A stretch of DNA of 45,584 bases from Methyloglobulus sp. (GCA_013141505.1 JABFQX010000052.1:1-45584); one strand, 5' to 3'. Positions 8,839 through 18,085 are shown, numbered from the stretch's first letter. The notes: generated from the letters alone by a model not told the origin. Numbers and translations: made by a program.

Positions 8839-11667
8839 ATGAACACACTACTTAAATTCTTTCAAGATTCTTCCTCGCTTAACGGCAATAATGCGACGTT
8901 CATTGAAAACCTTTACGAGCGTTTCCTGGAAGACCCTGAATCGGTTGAACCCGGTTGGCGGGAACAGTTCAACGCCATACATAACGGTGCGACGTTTGAA
9001 ATTCCGCACAGCCCAATTGTAGAGCGATTTGGTCAGTTAGCTTCAAAGCCGCAATTCAGGATCGCGCATTTGCAGGGGTTCACGGAAGAAAGCGTCAAAA
9101 AACAATCCGCCGTTGCTAGATTGATAAACCATTATCGTGTGCGTGGTCATCAGATAGCCAATAATAATCCGCTCGGCAGCGAAATGTCTGTGCCCACGGA
9201 TATGGATCCTGCTTATTACGGCCTGTCGGAACTGGACATGGATACCTTGTTCGACACCGGTGCCCTGTATGGCTCGGACAGGTTGCCGTTACGGGAGATA
9301 ATCGAGCGTTTAAAAGAAATCTACTGTGGCAGTATCGGCTCCGAGTATATGAACATCGTCGATACGCACATCAGGCGCTGGTTAATCACGCGTATCGAAA
9401 GTTATACCACCAACCTTAAAATAGAGCCTGAAAAAAAACAGTGGTTGTTAAAATTGTTGGTGGCCTCGGAAGGTATTGAACATTATCTACAGAATAAATT
9501 TGTCGGCCAGAAACGCTTCTCTCTTGAAGGTGCGGAGGCGCTGATCCCGATTTTAGATGAATTAATACAAAATTCTGGTGCCAAGGGCGTAAAAGAAATA
9601 GTCATTGGTATGGCACATCGAGGCCGTCTGAATGTGCTTATCAATATATTGGGGAAAAGCCCGTCCAGTTTGTTCAACGAATTTGCGGGAACGTCATCAC
9701 CTGCCGCGCCAGGGGTTAGTTCCGGTGACGTGAAATATCACATGGGTTTTTCCTCGGATGTGGATACGCCCGGAGGCCCGGTGCATTTGACGCTGGCATT
9801 TAATCCATCACATCTGGAAATTATCAATCCAGTGGTTGAAGGTTCGGTAAAGGCGCGTCAGGATCGGGCAGGAAAAGACGGCAAAAATACGGTAGTCCCT
9901 GTGCTCATACATGGTGATGCGGCTTTTGCAGGCCAGGGTATCGTCATGGAAACCTTAAATATGTCGCAAACCCGTGCCTTCAGTACAGGCGGGACGGTAC
10001 ATATCGTCATCAACAACCAGATCGGTTTTACCACCAGTAATCCTCGTGATGCCCGGTCGACAATGTACTGCACGGATGTTGCCGGGATGATTCAGGCTCC
10101 GGTCTTCCATGTGAATGGCGATGATCCTGAAGCGGTGCTTTTTGTCACCAAACTAGCGCTTGATTTCAGGATGGTATTTAATAAAGATGTTGTAATCGAC
10201 CTGATTTGCTATCGCCGATTAGGTCATAACGAGGCCGACGAGCCGGCTGCGACCCAACCTTTGATGTACAAAAAAATCCGTAACCATAAAACTATTCCCA
10301 AGCTGTACGCGGAAAAGCTCATTCAGGAAAAAGTCATTAGTCAGGAAGAGTCAACCACAATGGTTTCGGACTACGAGAATCAACTTGAAGCAGGCGTTAT
10401 TGTTTCCAGGCCAGTTCTGGATAGCGGCATTTATTCCTACACCGCACAGTGGAATCGTTTCCTGGGTCAAAGCTGGGATACACCTTGCCAAACGTCCGTA
10501 TCAGTCGATCACCTGCGTTTTTGTAATGACAGGATGCTACGGCTACCACCTGGTTTCGAGTTACATCCCAGAGTTGCCAAAGTGATGGATAACCGGCGCA
10601 AAATGGCTGCCGGTGCCATGCCTTTGGACTGGGGATTTGCTGAAAATCTTGCCTATGCGACATTGCTCATCGACAAGTTTAATGTTCGGTTGACAGGACA
10701 GGATGTTGGCAGGGGTACTTTTGTCCACCGTCATGCCATACTGCATAACCAGATTAACAACAAAACCTATAAGCCTCTTAAGCACCTGGATAAAGATCAA
10801 GGCAATGCCCAGATTTATGATTCCTTGCTGTCCGAGGCGGGGGTATTGGGTTTTGAGTACGGTTATAGTACGACGATGCCGAATACCTTGGTGATTTGGG
10901 AAGCGCAATTTGGCGATTTTGCGAATGGTGCCCAGGTTGTTATTGACCAGTTTATCAGTTCCGGCGAGACCAAATGGGGGCGGCTATGCGGGTTGGTCAT
11001 GCTGTTGCCGCACGGTTTTGAAGGCCAGGGGCCTGAGCATTCATCAGCACGATTGGAGCGTTATTTGCAACTCTGCGCCGAACATAACATCCAGGTCTGT
11101 TACCCGACCACGCCCGCGCAAATTTTTCATTTGCTGAGGCGGCAATTGGTGCGATCTTACCGGAAGCCGCTTGTCGTTATGAGCCCCAAAAGCTTGTTGC
11201 GGCATAAACTGGCGGTTTCAACGCTTGAGGACTTAACAAATGGACAATTTTTGCCCATTATTGGCGAGCAGGATGAGCTTGATCCTAAGCAAGTCACCCG
11301 GCTGATATTGTGTGCCGGTAAGGTATACTATGATTTGTTGGAAGCTCGCCGTGAAGATAAGCTCACAAACACGGCGGTTGCCCGCATTGAGCAACTGTAC
11401 CCTTTCCCGAGTGAATTGTTTAAAGCAGAAATTGCTAAATATAAGAATCTGAAAGATTTGATCTGGTGTCAGGAGGAGCCTCAAAACCAAGGGGCCTGGT
11501 ATCAATCAAAGCACCATTTTTTAGATAATCTTGAGCCGCATATTAATTTTGCCTATGCGGGACGGGAAGCGTCGGCATCCCCGGCTGTCGGACGTTTTCA
11601 TGTCCACATCGAACAACAAAAAGCTGTCGTACAGTCAGCGCTTTACGGTAATTTTTCAGGAAAATAA
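8839..11667 (+). CDS. sucA: 2-oxoglutarate dehydrogenase E1 component
   Basis: Thiamine diphosphate-dependent decarboxylase of the 2-oxoglutarate dehydrogenase complex, converting 2-oxoglutarate to a succinyl group carried on the E2 lipoyl arm. At 942 residues it is full length. Visible landmarks: N-terminal [16 protein letters not shown] (E2-binding region), [19 protein letters not shown], the [10 protein letters not shown] cofactor segment, [31 protein letters not shown], and in the C-terminal half [18 protein letters not shown] and [24 protein letters not shown]. No catalytic motif appears lost. It is the first gene of a tight operon; the sucB start follows its stop by one base. This intact E1 contrasts with the altered E3-like gene two positions downstream. 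Confidence 0.97.
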   Translation: MNTLLKFFQDSSSLNGNNATFIENLYERFLEDPESVEPGWREQFNAIHNGATFEIPHSPIVERFGQLASKPQFRIAHLQGFTEESVKKQSAVARLINHYRVRGHQIANNNPLGSEMSVPTDMDPAYYGLSELDMDTLFDTGALYGSDRLPLREIIERLKEIYCGSIGSEYMNIVDTHIRRWLITRIESYTTNLKIEPEKKQWLLKLLVASEGIEHYLQNKFVGQKRFSLEGAEALIPILDELIQNSGAKGVKEIVIGMAHRGRLNVLINILGKSPSSLFNEFAGTSSPAAPGVSSGDVKYHMGFSSDVDTPGGPVHLTLAFNPSHLEIINPVVEGSVKARQDRAGKDGKNTVVPVLIHGDAAFAGQGIVMETLNMSQTRAFSTGGTVHIVINNQIGFTTSNPRDARSTMYCTDVAGMIQAPVFHVNGDDPEAVLFVTKLALDFRMVFNKDVVIDLICYRRLGHNEADEPAATQPLMYKKIRNHKTIPKLYAEKLIQEKVISQEESTTMVSDYENQLEAGVIVSRPVLDSGIYSYTAQWNRFLGQSWDTPCQTSVSVDHLRFCNDRMLRLPPGFELHPRVAKVMDNRRKMAAGAMPLDWGFAENLAYATLLIDKFNVRLTGQDVGRGTFVHRHAILHNQINNKTYKPLKHLDKDQGNAQIYDSLLSEAGVLGFEYGYSTTMPNTLVIWEAQFGDFANGAQVVIDQFISSGETKWGRLCGLVMLLPHGFEGQGPEHSSARLERYLQLCAEHNIQVCYPTTPAQIFHLLRRQLVRSYRKPLVVMSPKSLLRHKLAVSTLEDLTNGQFLPIIGEQDELDPKQVTRLILCAGKVYYDLLEARREDKLTNTAVARIEQLYPFPSELFKAEIAKYKNLKDLIWCQEEPQNQGAWYQSKHHFLDNLEPHINFAYAGREASASPAVGRFHVHIEQQKAVVQSALYGNFSGK

Positions 11668-11668
11668 C

Positions 11669-12898
11669 ATGAGCATTGAAGTCGTAGTCCCTAACTTACC
11701 AGAGTCAGTATCGGACGCAACTGTGGTTAACTGGCATAAAAAGCCCGGCGAAACTGTCCAGAAAAATGAAAATCTGGTCGATCTGGAAACAGATAAAGTC
11801 GTGTTAGAAGTGCCTGCACCTGAGTCTGGTGTACTGTCGGCTATTCTCCAAGAAAACGGTGCGATTGTAACTGCTGGTGAGGCATTGGCAACGATAGAGC
11901 AAGGCCAAGTTCAGGCAAAGCCAAACCAGGAAACTACCAGCGAAAATGCTGAATCGTCCAAGCAAATGGCGGCAATTCCTTTAAGTCCTTCCGTACGTCG
12001 GCTGGTTCTTGAAAATACAGTCGATCCAACGGTAATAAAAGGTACCGGTAAGGACGGACGGCTGACCAAAACCGATATTCTCGAGCATATCAACAAGCCG
12101 CAACAAACCGCAAAAGCTGAACCCAATGTTGCCGAGGCAATTCCTGAAAAGAAACCAATCGACTTGATCGCCCCCGACCTGACTGCTAGTTACAGTCACC
12201 GTCCCGAACAACGTGTACCTATGACGCGGTTACGGGCAAAGATTGCCGAGCGTTTGCTCCAGGCGCAACAAAACGCAGCCATGTTGACGACGTTTAATGA
12301 AGTCAATATGGAAAACATTATCGAGCTGCGAAATCAATATAAAGCACGGTTTGAACAAAAGCATGGTGCGAAACTGGGCTTTATGTCCTTTTTTGTCAAG
12401 GCTTCCATAGAAGCGTTAAAGCGATTCCCAGCGGTCAACGCATCAGTTGACAATACTGACATCATTTATCATGGTTACTATGATATTGGCATTGCCATTA
12501 GCACAGAGCGTGGCCTGATTGTGCCGGTGCTGCGTGATGCAGACCAACTCGATTTCGCCGGTATCGAAAAAGGTATCGTTGATTTTGGTCAGAAAGCCCG
12601 TTCGGGTACCTTGAGTTTTGATGATTTGAAAGGCGGCACCTTTACCATCACTAACGGCGGCATTTTTGGTTCGATGCTCTCCACCCCCATACTCAATCCG
12701 CCCCAGTGCGCCATATTGGGAATGCACGCGATAAAGGAACGACCTGCAGTAGAGAACGGTCAGGTCGTCATCAAACCGATCATGTACTTAGCTTTATCTT
12801 ACGATCATCGTCTTGTCGATGGTCGAGATGCCGTGCAATTTTTGGTGACCATAAAAGAATGTCTGGAAGCACCGGCACATTTACTTTTAAATATATAA
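11669..12898 (+). CDS. sucB: Dihydrolipoyl succinyltransferase (E2 of 2-oxoglutarate dehydrogenase)
   Basis: Core acyltransferase moving the succinyl group from its lipoyl arm to coenzyme A. Start is ATG at 11669, one base after the sucA stop and behind an AGGA ribosome binding site; the product is 409 residues. Domains in order: one lipoyl domain (about 1-78) with the lipoylated lysine at 43 in [11 protein letters not shown]; a Gln/Glu-rich linker; a peripheral-subunit-binding domain (about 103-140, starting [12 protein letters not shown]) that normally docks E1 or E3; and the catalytic domain with His380 and Asp384 in [12 protein letters not shown]. All key residues are present. The E3-like gene follows after three bases. 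Confidence 0.97.
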   Translation: MSIEVVVPNLPESVSDATVVNWHKKPGETVQKNENLVDLETDKVVLEVPAPESGVLSAILQENGAIVTAGEALATIEQGQVQAKPNQETTSENAESSKQMAAIPLSPSVRRLVLENTVDPTVIKGTGKDGRLTKTDILEHINKPQQTAKAEPNVAEAIPEKKPIDLIAPDLTASYSHRPEQRVPMTRLRAKIAERLLQAQQNAAMLTTFNEVNMENIIELRNQYKARFEQKHGAKLGFMSFFVKASIEALKRFPAVNASVDNTDIIYHGYYDIGIAISTERGLIVPVLRDADQLDFAGIEKGIVDFGQKARSGTLSFDDLKGGTFTITNGGIFGSMLSTPILNPPQCAILGMHAIKERPAVENGQVVIKPIMYLALSYDHRLVDGRDAVQFLVTIKECLEAPAHLLLNI

Positions 12899-12901
12899 AA
12901 C

Positions 12902-14326
12902 ATGGTGAAAATCAAAGATAAATACGATGTCATTGTCATGGGTGCAGGCCCTGCCGGATGCGCCAGTGCCACTCGATGCGCCCAACTCGGTTTAAAAACA
13001 CTGTGCATAGATACTGTGCAAATCAGCCAAGGCCAGCCATCAGGGGTAGGTACTTATGCCAATTCTGGTAGCCTTGCCAGGGTTACGTTGCTTGAGTCAG
13101 CAAAACTTTTTGATTCCCTGATAACCGAGAGCCGCGCCCACGGCATTATTGTCGATACTGTGGATATTGATGTACAAAAAATGGTACAGCGTAAGGACAC
13201 TATCCTCACCGAAATAACCCAAAGTATTGCCAAGGTATTCAAACAGCACAAAGTCGATTTCATTCAGGCACAAGCAAAATTACTGGACGGGAAAAGAGTA
13301 TTGGTAACCTCGGATATCGATATCCATAACAAAACAATAGCTGCTGAACATATTGTTTTAGCAACAGATTCCGTTCCCATCGCTATAGCTTGTGTGCCTA
13401 TCGACAATGAATATATCCTTGATTCGTCAGCGGCATTAAATCTTACCGAAATCCCAAAACGACTGGCCATTTTAGGTGCGGGTGTTCTTGGTCTGGAGTT
13501 GGCAGGTATTTGGAACCGACTTGGTGCGGAAACGATATTGCTGGAAGCGCAAGACACTTTTCTTGATCTGGCAGACCATCAAATATCACGCGAGGCGTAT
13601 AAGGTTTTCACCCAACAAGGCTTGGAGCTAAAATTAGGTACCCGCGTTATCTCCACAAAAATAAGCAGCAAAAAAGTGCTTGTTGAATATCAGGACAATG
13701 ATGGGCATCATGCCATACGCGTCGATAAACTCATCATCGCGTCTGGACGAAAACCAAACTCGGACAATCTGGCTGCACCTGAAGCCAATTTGTTGCTCGA
13801 CGAAAATGGCTTCGTCCACGTCAATGAAAATTTGCGAACCAACTTGCCGGGTGTTTATGCAATCGGTGATTTAACCATATTGGGGCCAATGCTCAGCCAC
13901 AAAGGCATGGCGGAGGGCGTGTTCGTCGCTGAAAAAATAGCCAGTATTCAGTCGTTGCCAATCAACTACAATATTATTCCGAATGTAATCTACACGGAGC
14001 CCGAAATTGCCTGGGTCGGGAAAACTGAACAAGCGCTTAAAGCTATCAGAGATAAGGTAACGGTGGGTGTTTATCATTTAAACGGTAACTCCCGGGCGAA
14101 ATCGGCGCACAAAACCAATGGCTTTGTTAAAGTTATCGCCTGTGCTAAAACCGACATTATTCTTGGCGTTCATATTATCGGTAGCCACGCTTCAGAGCTG
14201 ATTGCCGAGGCAGCATTGGCAATGGAGTTTTCAGCCAGTCAAGAAGACCTCGCAAGGACGATTCATGCTTATCCGAGTTTTTCGGAATCGCTGCGTGAAG
14301 CGTCCATGGCGGCAAAAATGAAATGA
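12902..14326 (+). CDS. Dihydrolipoamide dehydrogenase homologue lacking the redox disulfide and catalytic His (E3-like pseudoenzyme candidate)
   Basis: A 474-residue member of the E3/lpd flavoprotein fold, third gene of the sucA-sucB operon. Preserved: the N-terminal FAD motif GAGPAG (14-19), the NAD motif GAGVLG, the second FAD segment GVYAIGDL, SHKGMAEG, and YTEPEIAWVGKTE of the interface domain. Altered: the active-site stretch that normally reads CLNVGC reads YANSGS, so both disulfide cysteines are replaced (Tyr52, Ser57); the conserved lysine after it is gone (GSLARV for GCIPSK); the ATGS turn is ATDS (Asp156); and the catalytic His of the HPTxxE motif is Tyr457, with Glu462 retained. 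The frame is uninterrupted, so this is not a simple decayed gene. By established E3 chemistry it should not oxidise dihydrolipoamide. A structural, regulatory or different redox role is inference. The symbol lpd is withheld because the activity is doubtful. Confidence 0.9.
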   Translation: MVKIKDKYDVIVMGAGPAGCASATRCAQLGLKTLCIDTVQISQGQPSGVGTYANSGSLARVTLLESAKLFDSLITESRAHGIIVDTVDIDVQKMVQRKDTILTEITQSIAKVFKQHKVDFIQAQAKLLDGKRVLVTSDIDIHNKTIAAEHIVLATDSVPIAIACVPIDNEYILDSSAALNLTEIPKRLAILGAGVLGLELAGIWNRLGAETILLEAQDTFLDLADHQISREAYKVFTQQGLELKLGTRVISTKISSKKVLVEYQDNDGHHAIRVDKLIIASGRKPNSDNLAAPEANLLLDENGFVHVNENLRTNLPGVYAIGDLTILGPMLSHKGMAEGVFVAEKIASIQSLPINYNIIPNVIYTEPEIAWVGKTEQALKAIRDKVTVGVYHLNGNSRAKSAHKTNGFVKVIACAKTDIILGVHIIGSHASELIAEAALAMEFSASQEDLARTIHAYPSFSESLREASMAAKMK

Positions 14327-14340
14327 CTATACTCGTTTAT

Positions 14341-14372
14341 ACATGTTCCCAAGCTCCGGCTTGGGGACATGT
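14341..14372. repeat. REP-like palindrome after the E3-like gene
   Basis: A 14-bp stem (14341-14354 with 14359-14372, one G-T wobble) closes on a TCCG tetraloop. The core CCCAAGCTCCGGCTTGGG has the look of the repetitive extragenic palindromes found between convergent genes in many gammaproteobacteria. It sits 15 bp after the E3-like stop codon and before a convergent gene, so it may also act as a bidirectional transcription barrier. There is no T run. Confidence 0.55.
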
Positions 14373-14485
14373 GTAATGAAATCGGGCAGTTTATTCAGTT
14401 TGGCAAATTTTGCGGAACATGTTGCTGGCAACAACATGCTCCTGATCGCTTTAAAAATATGCTTAATTTTTGTTAATCGGCAGGG

Positions 14486-15148
14486 CTATGGGACGGGGCT
14501 AAAGCCTGCGCCCACGCTGTCGATGACCATGCTTTGTTTTGAGCATACTGTATTTGCCGTACATTGGTTGACGACATGCAACGACACATTCAGCCCTCGG
14601 GTAATTTTGATGTTTCCAGGAATAGGAATGTCCTGCCGTAAGTTGCCGCCTTCCCCGGCCCAAAAGCCATAATCAATATCAACAGTGCCGCCCGACTCCA
14701 GATTAGTTACCCCAGGCCAAGGTACAATCGATTTGCCGAATATTTTTTTGTCGCCGTCCCAAATATCAATTTTATCTACGATAGCCCTTTCATAGTAATA
14801 TCCGTCTACTAACTTTACCGGTGTAGTGTATTTGATGTTGACAGTGTCGATCAGGAAGCCTTTACCCTTGATAGCGGTTGGCATCGTCAATGGCACTTGC
14901 ACCCAACTGCCGCCACTCCCGTTTAAAGCCGAAGGCAGCACCAGCTTCGCGCCTGCGCCAATAGGATCAATTTTAAGTGAACTCGGCAATTGCAGGCTTG
15001 CCAACGTACCGGGTGTCCAAGTGCTTAGAAGTGGCGCGCTTGAAATTACGGCAGCTTGTGTGCTTGTTTCACACTGTTGACTGATGACATAACCATTATC
15101 GTCAAAATTATTTTTACAGACGGTGGACTGGTGATTGGTTAGGTCCAA
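14486..15148 (-). pseudogene. 3' part of a frameshifted exported protein gene
   Basis: About 220 codons that continue, in another frame, the protein begun at 15618. Restoring one T in the poly-T tract at 15172-15178 gives a smooth join (DLLGFFYFTSPDYTLDLTNH). The C-terminal half is a paralogue of the upstream gene product at 15620-16126: both share a GAGA/SGGSW region, an IDxxDxWxG block, and a closing block RGLNxSxHVxNxC followed by C-x-K-Q. The cysteines in that block suggest a disulfide in an exported protein. I do not recognise the family. There is no plausible start of its own beyond a TTG at 15148, so independent translation is doubtful. It could be a true pseudogene, a homopolymer sequencing error, or a slippage-controlled gene. 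Confidence 0.6.
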
Positions 15149-15618
15149 GGTGTAATCAGGACTTGTAAAATAAAAAAACCAAGAAGGTCAACATGCATGC
15201 GGTATTCATTCGTGTCTAAGTTAAAAAAACCTTGCTTATAGTAATCCACACCGCTTGTGGACAATATTTTGTTTACCTCGTTGAACAAAGGGCTGCCAGA
15301 TAACACTGGGATGGGTATCATTTCAGCGTAATAGCCACTGGAATGATATGAACTGCACACGTAGCCGGGCTCTACGCCAGTGTCTTCGCAATAAGCCAAT
15401 AAGCCATCTGGGCTGTAAGTATATCCATTATAACCATCGTAACCGCCGTCAACATCCAAGCCAGCGAAATTGATAACGATTTTCCCGCCACCTGAAAATC
15501 CGCTTTGATTAAAACTATAATCGGTGGCAAGAGCTTGGCTTGTATAACCAAGAGTCAGACATAAAAGCCCATAAACACTGTATTTAAAGATTTGCGTTGT
15601 CATGATCCGGTTCGCCAT
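15139..15618 (-). pseudogene. 5' part of the frameshifted exported protein gene
   Basis: Encodes 159 residues before an early stop. The N-terminus is a clear Sec signal peptide (MTTQIFKYSVYGLLCLTLGY followed by TSQALA, cleavage likely after ALA). The mature part is Gly/Tyr-rich (GGYDGYNGYTYSP) with two cysteines. The first ATG, at 15618, is one base after the stop of the preceding gene, suggesting coupling; a second ATG at 15603 gives a more typical signal peptide. The natural frame leaves at a run of seven T (minus strand); with eight T the protein would run on to 14486 for about 376 residues. Function unknown; export and the pairing with its paralogue are what the sequence supports. Confidence 0.6.
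15172..15178 (-). other. Homopolymer frameshift site
   Basis: Seven consecutive A on the plus strand (T on the coding strand). Adding one T joins the two open frames on either side into one protein with no stop, and the joined residues read naturally. The tract is the obvious place for the missing base, whether lost in the genome or in sequencing. Confidence 0.65.
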
Positions 15619-15619
15619 G

Positions 15620-16126
15620 TTAAGGGGTCAAAACGCTGCCGACCGAAATAATTTTCATCGTTTGTTTAGGGCATAGCGAACCAGCGGCGCAGTTATTTTT
15701 GACATGCACGGAAATATTCAGGCCACGAATGGTTGTGACCGGTGTGGGCAATGCCAGTATTGCCCTGCTATTAGATCCTGTCCAATTGACGCTTGCTCCG
15801 CCAACCTTGGTGCTTCCATGCCAGACATCCACTTGGTCGATTTTGGCGTTGCCAGTGTATTGCAGCAAGATCTTGGTTACCGTGCTGTTTGGCAGATAAA
15901 GGTTAGTTTGAAGAGGCAAAGGGAACTGTAACCATCCTCCTGTTCCGCTGGTCGCTGCCGGTATTGTCGCGATGGCGCCCGCACCTGCCTTGACCAGTTG
16001 CAGTTGGCTCGGTGTCTGGACGCTACCAATGTTGCCATGCAACCAATATTCGCTAGCCATAAGGCATTGCGATGCAGTCAGTGCAAAAAGACCAAATACA
16101 AAATTGCTTAAATTTATTTTTTTCAT
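15620..16126 (-). CDS. Exported beta-rich protein of unknown family
   Basis: The chosen start is ATG at 16126, preceded by a GGAG ribosome binding site; it gives 168 residues beginning with a Sec signal peptide (MKKINLSNFVFGLFALTASQ, cleavage probably after CLMA). The mature protein is about 145 residues, rich in Thr, Ser, Gly and Val and alternating hydrophobic patterns typical of beta sandwiches. It is paralogous to the C-terminal half of the next gene: TSGTGGWLQFPLPL, KIDQVDVWHGSTKV, and the closing RGLNISVHVKNNC with a second Cys in LCPKQTM. Its stop is one base from the next start, so the two form an operon. Likely periplasmic or secreted; no function can be assigned. Confidence 0.75.
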   Translation of the reverse strand: MKKINLSNFVFGLFALTASQCLMASEYWLHGNIGSVQTPSQLQLVKAGAGAIATIPAATSGTGGWLQFPLPLQTNLYLPNSTVTKILLQYTGNAKIDQVDVWHGSTKVGGASVNWTGSNSRAILALPTPVTTIRGLNISVHVKNNCAAGSLCPKQTMKIISVGSVLTP

Positions 16127-16873
16127 CTCAAACTCCAAAATATAAATAGCGGATTCAACTCCGAAGTACAATCGCCAGCAAGTAGCCAACGGTTTAGGCT
16201 TGACTCAAAATTACTTTCATGGCTCTATGCTATGTACAGGTCGGTAAATCTCAAGTTATGAAAATTCAATAGGTTGTTTTTAGAAGTTACTCTTTATCCT
16301 GTGGATTGTTAATAGTCATGATATTAATTCATACAGATTATTAATTATATTAATGGACATAAAGTTACCTCCTACTTATCTCACTGATAAACGCAAAGTA
16401 CATCATGCAGCTTGCCTGTTTCTGCTTAAATATATTGACAGTAACAAGCATCGACCTGACATGGCTTGTCACGGTCAATTACGCGCTCGATAATTTGCCT
16501 CTAATTGTTAAAGTATTCGCTCTTAACATATACACAACACTCCGCTTCACGGGGATACGGCTTCATGATGACAGAAAATAAAACCAACACTTTGATTTAA
16601 GTCAGAACTATCTCAATTATTTCAATCGGTTTTTCCGATAGCATCAAGGGTAAGGGCGGGGGCAAACATAATGTTTGTGTTTTTTGGCTGAATTCTCGAC
16701 GGCCAGACCTCTGCCTAGCAATTTCTTAGTGAGAGCAGTGCATAGGCGCATTCCATGCACCTTAAAGTGGTAAATGCAAAATATTGCAAACGAATTCGGC
16801 AATGTCGCATTTAAACAATGCGCTTTGGTGCGTAAAACGCACCCTACACTAGAGATGCCGGCACTTGAAATCG
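16127..16873. other. Gene-free 0.75-kb region
   Basis: No convincing coding frame on either strand. The first part is AT-rich with several ATTAAT repeats (about 16320-16360) and should contain the promoter of the exported-protein pair, though I cannot name clear boxes. At 16738-16760 GTGCAT and ATGCAC form a short inverted repeat, and at 16827-16843 GGTGCGT-AAA-ACGCACC forms a perfect hairpin followed by CTACA. The latter resembles a widespread dispersed repeat motif. Confidence 0.6.
16827..16843. repeat. Small palindrome GGTGCGT/ACGCACC
   Basis: Perfect 7-bp stem with an AAA loop, 31 bp past the aguB stop codon on the minus-strand reading. The same short motif followed by CTACA occurs in many bacterial genomes as part of dispersed repeats; only one copy is seen here. 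It could also serve as the aguB transcript end. Confidence 0.4.
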
Positions 16874-17758
16874 TTAATCAATATACCTTTTGACCAAATC
16901 ACCGTACTCGTCAATTCGCCGGTCACGAAGATAAGGCCATATTTGCCGGACTCGTTCGGTTTTGGTTTTATCTATTTTATATGTCAGAAGATTAGGTTCG
17001 GATGCATCCGCATTAACCAGAACATCCCCTTGTGGGCCGGCAATAAAACTGTTGCCCCAAAAGTTAATGCCCGCATCAGAGTCCGGTGCCTTTTCGAAAC
17101 CGACGCGGTTACAGGCAATCACTGGAATGCCATTAGCGATAGCATGAGACCGCTGGATGGTAATCCAGGCATTTAACTGACGTTGTTGCTCATCGGCGTT
17201 ATCGTTGGGATCCCAGCCTATTGCCGTCGGATAAATCAGTATTTCAGCGCCCGCCAGTGCCATCAACCGAGCAGCTTCCGGAAACCATTGATCCCAGCAC
17301 ACCAATACGCCCAGTTTACCGATAGATGTTTCTATAGGTTTAAAACCGAGGTCGCCGGGGGTGAAATAGTATTTTTCGTAAAACCCGGGGTCGTCCGGGA
17401 TGTGCATTTTTCGGTATTTACCGGCAAGGCTGCCATCCTTATCGAAGACCACGGCGGTGTTGTGGTACAGACCGGCTGCACGTTTCTCGAATAGCGTCGA
17501 TACAATCACAATGCCCAGTTTTTTTGCCAATTCCGATAGAATTTCCGTGGTCGGCCCCGGGATTGCTTGGGCGAGGTCAAAGTGGTTGAAATCCTCGTTC
17601 TGGCAAAAATAAGGATCGAGGTGCAACTCTGGCAGTACGACCAAGTCTGCATGATTGGTGGCCGCTTCATGGATTTTTGCAATGGACGCATCCAGGTTTG
17701 TCTGCCGATCCTGATTACAAAATTGTTGCACAGCGCAGACTGTCAGTGATGTTTTCAT
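16874..17758 (-). CDS. aguB: N-carbamoylputrescine amidase (nitrilase superfamily)
   Basis: Hydrolyses N-carbamoylputrescine to putrescine, the last step of the agmatine deiminase route. Length 294 residues from the ATG at 17758 (an ATG at 17767 adds three). The nitrilase triad is visible: Glu44 in VLPELHL, Lys117 in KYRKMHIPDD, and Cys154 in GVLVCWDQWFPE. The sequence blocks YEKYYFTPGD, YPTAIGWDP and CNRVGFE are those of the AguB branch, not of general nitrilases or of NAD synthetase. The partner agmatine deiminase (aguA), often adjacent, is not in this window. The gene stands alone between intergenic regions with repeats. Confidence 0.88.
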   Translation of the reverse strand: MKTSLTVCAVQQFCNQDRQTNLDASIAKIHEAATNHADLVVLPELHLDPYFCQNEDFNHFDLAQAIPGPTTEILSELAKKLGIVIVSTLFEKRAAGLYHNTAVVFDKDGSLAGKYRKMHIPDDPGFYEKYYFTPGDLGFKPIETSIGKLGVLVCWDQWFPEAARLMALAGAEILIYPTAIGWDPNDNADEQQRQLNAWITIQRSHAIANGIPVIACNRVGFEKAPDSDAGINFWGNSFIAGPQGDVLVNADASEPNLLTYKIDKTKTERVRQIWPYLRDRRIDEYGDLVKRYID

Positions 17759-17790
17759 GGTAAGCATATCGTGTTGGTTGAAATCTAAAT

Positions 17791-17921
17791 GGGTAGTGGG
17801 TTAAACCTGTGACTGAATATAGGGCGGAGTGACAAACCTAGGTTTGTCACTCCAAAAGATACTCGATTCACAGGTATGAAGCCGACAAGTTCATCAAAAA
17901 ACTAGGCTTAACCCACTGCCC
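17791..17921. repeat. 131-bp nested inverted repeat, possible miniature element
   Basis: Outer arms of 14 bp (17791-17804 and 17908-17921, one mismatch), inner arms ACCTGTGA and TCACAGGT (17805-17812 and 17868-17875), and in the middle a perfect 28-bp palindrome (17826-17853) built on GGAGTGACAAACC. The whole lies in the space between the divergent aguB and pyrF genes. The layered symmetry suggests a MITE or composite REP-type element that can fold into a long cruciform or RNA hairpin. No clear target-site duplication is seen. Confidence 0.6.
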
Positions 17922-18085
17922 TGCATATTTTATCGTAAAAAACCGGCATGACAGGGAATTGTGATGTTCACTAGCAAAAAGCTGACAAAATTTGGCCTTA
18001 TGATTATTGGCTATGAATTTTCTTAAGCGTACGTTGTGTGGTAGGATTCTTAACAAATAATCATTGCAGTGTTACTGGTATCTTT

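Noticed and set aside
12902-14326. The missing cysteines of the E3-like protein as a sequencing or frameshift artefact
   Set aside because: Several unlinked codons differ (52, 57, 156, 457) with no frameshift and with conserved motifs on both sides; single-read errors would not give this pattern.
14343-14672. 109-codon plus-strand open frame after the E3-like gene
   Set aside because: It starts inside a palindrome, runs antisense into the exported-protein gene, and has no recognisable protein features.
17868-18056. 62-codon minus-strand frame between aguB and pyrF
   Set aside because: It lies across the nested inverted repeat and the pyrF leader and has no protein-like features.
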